The notes under the pieces: generated by a model
What the model was told of the DNA's origin: nothing
Seen by the model: the letters and a program-made list of their open reading frames with translations, nothing else
Databases searched by the model: none
Assembly (NCBI RefSeq): GCF_002022275.1
Contig: NZ_MSDF01000050.1
Location: 1 to 45,620 of the forward strand
Length of the DNA stretch: 45,620 nucleotides
Direction of reading: 5' to 3'
DNA from: Pseudomonas fluorescens
GTDB taxonomy: Bacteria; Pseudomonadota; Gammaproteobacteria; Pseudomonadales; Pseudomonadaceae
Program-made: the position numbers and the translations under genes
Part shown: positions 42,241-45,620 of the stretch, one piece after another
Layout of the letters: each line of letters starts with the position of its first letter
Numbering within the stretch: the stretch's first letter is position 1

Positions 42241-43443
42241 TCACTGCAGGCCGGAAAGGCCAAGGGCGGGGTCAATTCCATCGAGTGCAACGGCCAGAGC
42301 CTTGGCCTTGTCGGCGATCTGCTTGCGCTGATCGGCCGTAACGCTGTCGTACGTGGTGTAGCTGTTATTGACCTTGAAGCCGGCGAGTTCAGCATCGAAG
42401 GCATTCAGGGCGCTGTCGATGTTCGGCAACAGGTCGGCGGCGGATTTGGTCAGCAACGGACGCATGAGCTCGACGACTTTATGGGCGACTTCGAGGTTGG
42501 CGGCAAAGCCATTCAAGTCGATATGGCTGTAGCGTTCCTCTTCACCGCTGGCGGCGCGCACGTCGGCCAGGCTGTTGAGGTTGCGCACCACGATGCTCAC
42601 CAGTTGCTCCGGTGGCAGCGACTGGGCCAGCAGCTGTGTCTTGAGGGTGGTGACGTCGGTGACCAGGCGCTGGGCGATCGGGGCCAGGCCGTCGAGGCTG
42701 CGTTGCTGGAACAGGCTGTACTCAATGCGATGGAAGCCACTGAAAGCCGGGTCTTGCTCGCGCTTTTCAAAGTAGTCGGCGCGGGCGTTGATCGCATTGT
42801 CCAGCTCGGCCAGACGTTGCGATGCCGGGGCCAGACGCTGGTAAGCCTCGCGGGCCGGTACGTACAGCGCCTGGGCCTGGGCCAGGTCGCCGGCGTCGAT
42901 GGCTTGTTGCAATGCCGTCGCAGCCTTGACCAGGGCGCTGCCTTGACCACTCAAGTACACGCGAAACTCCGACAGCGGGCCGATAAACGCGACCATCGAC
43001 GGCTTGGCTTTGGCCTGTGCGTCGGACTCGGCGGTCGGCGTCACATGCAAGGTGCCACGCGGGTTACTCAGCAGGCCGCAGGTGATCGCGTAGTCGCCGG
43101 GCAACAGGTTGGCGTTGATGATCTGGCTCAGGCCCGGGGCGATATTTTCGCGCTCCTCGATCACCAGCACACCGTCGAGGATTTCCCACTCCACCGCACG
43201 GTCGGAACGGTTGATGATACGAAAGCTCGCGCGCCCAGCAGGTACGGTCAGCTCGTTGGGCTCGCAGGCGTGGCCGTGAATGGTCACGGCGATTTCATTG
43301 CTGTTGGTCTGGCGCTTGGCGGCAGCCAGTTGCGAGGCGTAATAAAACAGGCCACCGGCGGCGATCATCACGACCACCGAGCCGGCCACCGCCCAGCGCA
43401 AGGCGCGGGCAGGCGGTGCCGGTTGAGGGATTGGGTTGGACAA
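42241..43443 (-). CDS. efeO: EfeO with cupredoxin and M75 domains
   Basis: 400 residues. An N-terminal hydrophobic segment (about 16-38) acts as a signal anchor. A cupredoxin-like domain follows (about 48-135, with VTIHGHACEPNELTVPAG and LPGDYAITCGLL), then the M75 domain (about 150-400) with the HxxE motif in GFHRIEYSLF and GEEERYSHIDLNGFAAN. It is thought to bind and oxidise or hand Fe to EfeU. The start is TTG 43443 with AAGGA about eight bases upstream. efeU ends 10 bases before it. It overlaps efeB if the GTG start of efeB is used. Confidence 0.94.
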   Translation of the reverse strand: MSNPIPQPAPPARALRWAVAGSVVVMIAAGGLFYYASQLAAAKRQTNSNEIAVTIHGHACEPNELTVPAGRASFRIINRSDRAVEWEILDGVLVIEERENIAPGLSQIINANLLPGDYAITCGLLSNPRGTLHVTPTAESDAQAKAKPSMVAFIGPLSEFRVYLSGQGSALVKAATALQQAIDAGDLAQAQALYVPAREAYQRLAPASQRLAELDNAINARADYFEKREQDPAFSGFHRIEYSLFQQRSLDGLAPIAQRLVTDVTTLKTQLLAQSLPPEQLVSIVVRNLNSLADVRAASGEEERYSHIDLNGFAANLEVAHKVVELMRPLLTKSAADLLPNIDSALNAFDAELAGFKVNNSYTTYDSVTADQRKQIADKAKALAVALDGIDPALGLSGLQ

Positions 43444-43453
43444 GAGACGGTCC

Positions 43454-44299
43454 TTACTGGCTGGAAACGGAAGAGGTTTTGGCGACAGGCTTGGTGGGGG
43501 CCGAGGGCAGGAAGAACATCACCAAAGCCACCACCAGATAAATCAGATAAGCGCCCAGGGTGCTCACGGTCGGCGCCTCCTGATAGCCGAACATCCCGGC
43601 CAGCACCGAGCCCAGCGGGCTGTCCATCGGCAGCGCGGCGCTGAAGTCGAACAGCACGGTTTGCAGGTGGTTCCACACCCCGGCTTCGTGCAGCGCTTGC
43701 ACCGAGTTGGCGAGAATGCCGGCGGCGACCACGAGGATAAACAGGCCGGTCCAGCGGAAGAACGCGCCGAGGTTCAGGCGCATGCTGCCGGAATAGATCA
43801 GGAAGCCGACGATAATTGCCAGGATCAGGCCGAGCAGGGCGCCAATGGGCGCGCCCGGGCCTTCGCTCTGCTGGAACACGGCGAGCAGGAAAAATACGGT
43901 CTCAAGGCCTTCGCGGGCCACGGCGAAAAACACCATGGCAATCAGCGCGATCACCTGGTGTTTGGACCCGGCCAAGGCGTGGTCGAGGGATTCATGCAGG
44001 GAGTGCTTGATGGAGCGCGCGACCTTGCGCATCCAGAACACCATGGAACTGAGGATGCCAACAGCCACCAGGCCGACCACACCTTCGAACAGTTCCTGTT
44101 GCTTTTGCGGGAATTCAGCGCTGACCAGCTCCAGGCCACCACCGACCAGTAAGGCCAGGGCGGCAGCCAGAAACACGCCGATCCACACGGCAGGCATCCA
44201 CTGGCCACGGCCAGTCTGTTGCAGGTAACTGGCAATAATGCCGACGATCAACGCGGCTTCAATGCCTTCGCGCAGCATGATTAGAAAGGGAACAAGCAT
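43454..44299 (-). CDS. efeU: FTR1-family iron permease EfeU
   Basis: 281 residues with about seven membrane helices. The two REGxE iron-binding motifs are present, MLREGIEAALIVG at the N terminus and VAREGLETVFFLL near 130-142. The protein transports iron across the inner membrane. It is first in the operon efeU-efeO-efeB-efeO2. A Fur-box-like sequence lies about 40 bases upstream. ATG 44299 is preceded only by weak ribosome-binding sequence. Confidence 0.95.
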   Translation of the reverse strand: MLVPFLIMLREGIEAALIVGIIASYLQQTGRGQWMPAVWIGVFLAAALALLVGGGLELVSAEFPQKQQELFEGVVGLVAVGILSSMVFWMRKVARSIKHSLHESLDHALAGSKHQVIALIAMVFFAVAREGLETVFFLLAVFQQSEGPGAPIGALLGLILAIIVGFLIYSGSMRLNLGAFFRWTGLFILVVAAGILANSVQALHEAGVWNHLQTVLFDFSAALPMDSPLGSVLAGMFGYQEAPTVSTLGAYLIYLVVALVMFFLPSAPTKPVAKTSSVSSQ

Positions 44300-44339
44300 T
44301 CAGCACCGCATCGAGACTGGTTGGGATGCTAATTTGTAA

Positions 44340-44358
44340 CATAATGATACTCATTACT
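44340..44358 (-). promoter_or_regulatory. Fur box upstream of efe operon
   Basis: On the minus strand the 19-mer AGTAATGAGTATCATTATG agrees with the Fur consensus at 14 of 19 positions, including TAATGA and ATCATTAT. It lies 41 bases before the efeU start and within the divergent promoter region shared with the AraC gene. Iron repression by Fur is expected from established knowledge of efe genes. Confidence 0.85.
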
Positions 44359-44467
44359 AAACAGTGAATGTTGAGCTTTGCTGAACTGTGGCTGAACGGT
44401 GGTGGCGAATCGCAACCGCCCTTATGATGCACGCCACGTTTATTGATAGCTGAATAGCCGAATTCCC

Positions 44468-45490
44468 ATGGCGGAAAAAGACACCATTTCCATTCACCTT
44501 GTGCGTGAAGCGCTGCTGCAGAGCTGCGCGCCGGGTGCTGCGACGCTTGAGGCGCTGGATAAAGTCGGGATCGATCCGGCGTTGCTGACGCAGCCCAACG
44601 CTCGGGTGCCAGCCACGGCGTATGCACGCTTGTGGCGTTCACTGGCGCGGCGCTTGGACGATGAATTTTTCGGCATGGACCCGCGCAAGCTCAAGTCCGG
44701 CAGCTTCGAGTTTCTGTGCCGTGCCGCCATGGCGCAGCCGAACCTGGGCGCGAGCCTGGAAGCCGGCCTGCAGTTTCTGTCACTGATGCTCGACCAGTTG
44801 CCGGCGCAACTGGTGCGTCAGCAAAGCCTGGCGGAAATCGTGCTACTTGAGCCTGAGGTGCCGCCGAAGCGGGCGTTTACGTACTTTGCCTACTGGATGA
44901 TTGTTCACGGCGTGGCCTGCTGGCTGGCGGGGCGGCGGATTCCGATTCTGGCCATCGAACTGCGGTGCGCGCAGCCGGATTTTTGTGATGACTATCAGGT
45001 GATGTTTTCCGATAACTTGCGTTTTGATCGGCCGCGTACGCGGATGATCTTTTCGGCGGATTGCCTGGATTTGCCGATCAAGCGCAGCGCTGATGAACTG
45101 AAGCGGTTTCTGGCGCATGCGCCGGCCAACATTCTGGTGAAGTACCGCGATCCGCAAAGCCTGGCGGCCCGGATCAAGCACGACTTGCGTCAGCTGCCTG
45201 CCGAGACGTGGCCGGAAACCGAGGGCCTGGCGGCGTCGTTGTGCATCTCGGCGTCGACGTTGCGTCGCAGGCTGGCGGAGGAGGGGCAGACGTATCAGGG
45301 GCTTAAGGACAGCGTGCGCAAGGAGTTGGCGATTGTCTGGCTGGCGGAACCGCAGATCAGTTTTGCCGAGATTGCGGCACGGTTGGGGTTTGCCGATGCG
45401 AGTTCGTTTTATAAGGCGTTTCGCAAGTGGTCCGGGTCGAATCCGGGGCATTACCGGAGTTTGATTTTGAATGAGGGATTGGGGCGGTAG
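44468..45490 (+). CDS. AraC-family transcriptional regulator (OruR-like)
   Basis: 340 residues. The N-terminal half is the arabinose-binding-like AraC_binding domain of the OruR/ArgR group (ARVPATAYARLWRSLARRLD, FEFLCRAAM, FAYWMIVHGVACWLAGRRIP). The C-terminal double helix-turn-helix (about 245-335) has LCISASTLRRRLAEEGQTYQ and FAEIAARLGFADASSFYKAF. The target is unknown; it is divergent from the iron operon but such regulators more often control amino acid or lipid catabolism. ATG 44468 is the only reasonable start. The dispersed repeat begins a few bases past its stop. Confidence 0.92.
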   Translation: MAEKDTISIHLVREALLQSCAPGAATLEALDKVGIDPALLTQPNARVPATAYARLWRSLARRLDDEFFGMDPRKLKSGSFEFLCRAAMAQPNLGASLEAGLQFLSLMLDQLPAQLVRQQSLAEIVLLEPEVPPKRAFTYFAYWMIVHGVACWLAGRRIPILAIELRCAQPDFCDDYQVMFSDNLRFDRPRTRMIFSADCLDLPIKRSADELKRFLAHAPANILVKYRDPQSLAARIKHDLRQLPAETWPETEGLAASLCISASTLRRRLAEEGQTYQGLKDSVRKELAIVWLAEPQISFAEIAARLGFADASSFYKAFRKWSGSNPGHYRSLILNEGLGR

Positions 45491-45497
45491 GGGTTGC

Positions 45498-45620
45498 GTG
45501 TATATCCGTTATTTAGGTAACGGCTGCTTATGGTTCCGCTCTTACAGCGGCTCACTTTTGGAAAGACCCAAAAGTAAGCAAAAGGTCTTCGCCCCACCAC
45601 TCGGCACCTCGCCTAGGCTC
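45498..45620 (-). repeat. Dispersed non-coding repeat, right end (inverted copy of left end)
   Basis: Read on the minus strand it begins GAGCCTAGGCGAGGTGCCGA, then GTGGTGGGGCGAAGACC, a TTTTGCTTACTTTTGGG block, CCAAAAGTGAGCCG and CTGTAAGAGCGGAACC, ending with AACGGATATACACG. It matches 38-170 with scattered differences. The copy is cut by the window end. Confidence 0.8.

Noticed and set aside
1..45620. tRNA, rRNA genes or riboswitches
   Set aside because: Nothing with cloverleaf or known riboswitch features was recognised by eye; a covariance-model scan would be needed to exclude them fully.

Overview
The window looks like chromosome from a fluorescent-group Pseudomonas. The base composition is GC-rich, a typical pseudomonad REP palindrome recurs, and many products look like standard Pseudomonas housekeeping or accessory proteins (UppP, YbiT, LpxO, PssA, Ku/LigD, EfeUOB). 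This assignment comes from reading the sequence, not from a database search. Both window ends carry inverted copies of the same dispersed non-coding repeat.

Layout. 0.2-1.9 kb: a Cache-domain chemoreceptor. 2.1-3.3 kb: uppP overlapping a small DUF1294 membrane protein. 3.3-6.7 kb: a MmcQ/YjbR-like protein, a LysR regulator and an MFS exporter on the minus strand, divergent from azoreductase azoR; an almost identical 20-bp dyad lies in front of both azoR and the LysR gene. 6.9-9.1 kb: a secreted alpha/beta hydrolase and a YhhS-like MFS transporter. 9.2-15.7 kb: the most unusual module, a 1118-residue HTH/cyclase-like/AAA/TPR regulator divergent from a MACPF (perforin-like) protein with a C-terminal beta-trefoil-like part, followed by an unrecognised 289-residue protein; the shared promoter region holds tandem 11-bp repeats and a perfect dyad. 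15.7-17.3 kb: ABC-F protein YbiT. 17.3-19.2 kb: a small AT-richer island with a frameshifted, truncated tyrosine integrase and a papain-like cysteine protease resembling the plant-pathogen effector AvrRpt2.

19.2-24.8 kb: MFS transporter, methyltransferase, a TIGR03067-like small protein, a Wzz-type chain-length regulator and lipid A hydroxylase LpxO. 24.8-28.1 kb: the ku-ligD end-joining operon. 28.3-31 kb: a small secreted protein with a PQQ sugar dehydrogenase, a DUF1348 protein and a TetR regulator. 31-32.4 kb: phosphatidylserine synthase. 32.5-40 kb: two consecutive giant paralogous proteins (1143 and 1277 residues) of unknown function, with disordered Ser/Thr-rich N termini, a Gly-rich hydrophobic segment near the C terminus and a shared C-terminal motif; they look like secreted effectors or toxins. 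40-44.3 kb: a Fur-box-preceded efe ferrous-iron/heme uptake operon with two EfeO-type proteins, divergent from an AraC regulator.

The window therefore mixes core envelope, iron and DNA-repair genes with three separate candidate weapons: the MACPF pair with its own regulator, the AvrRpt2-like protease, and the twin giant proteins. No secretion-system structural genes are present here, so the delivery route for any of them is unknown.
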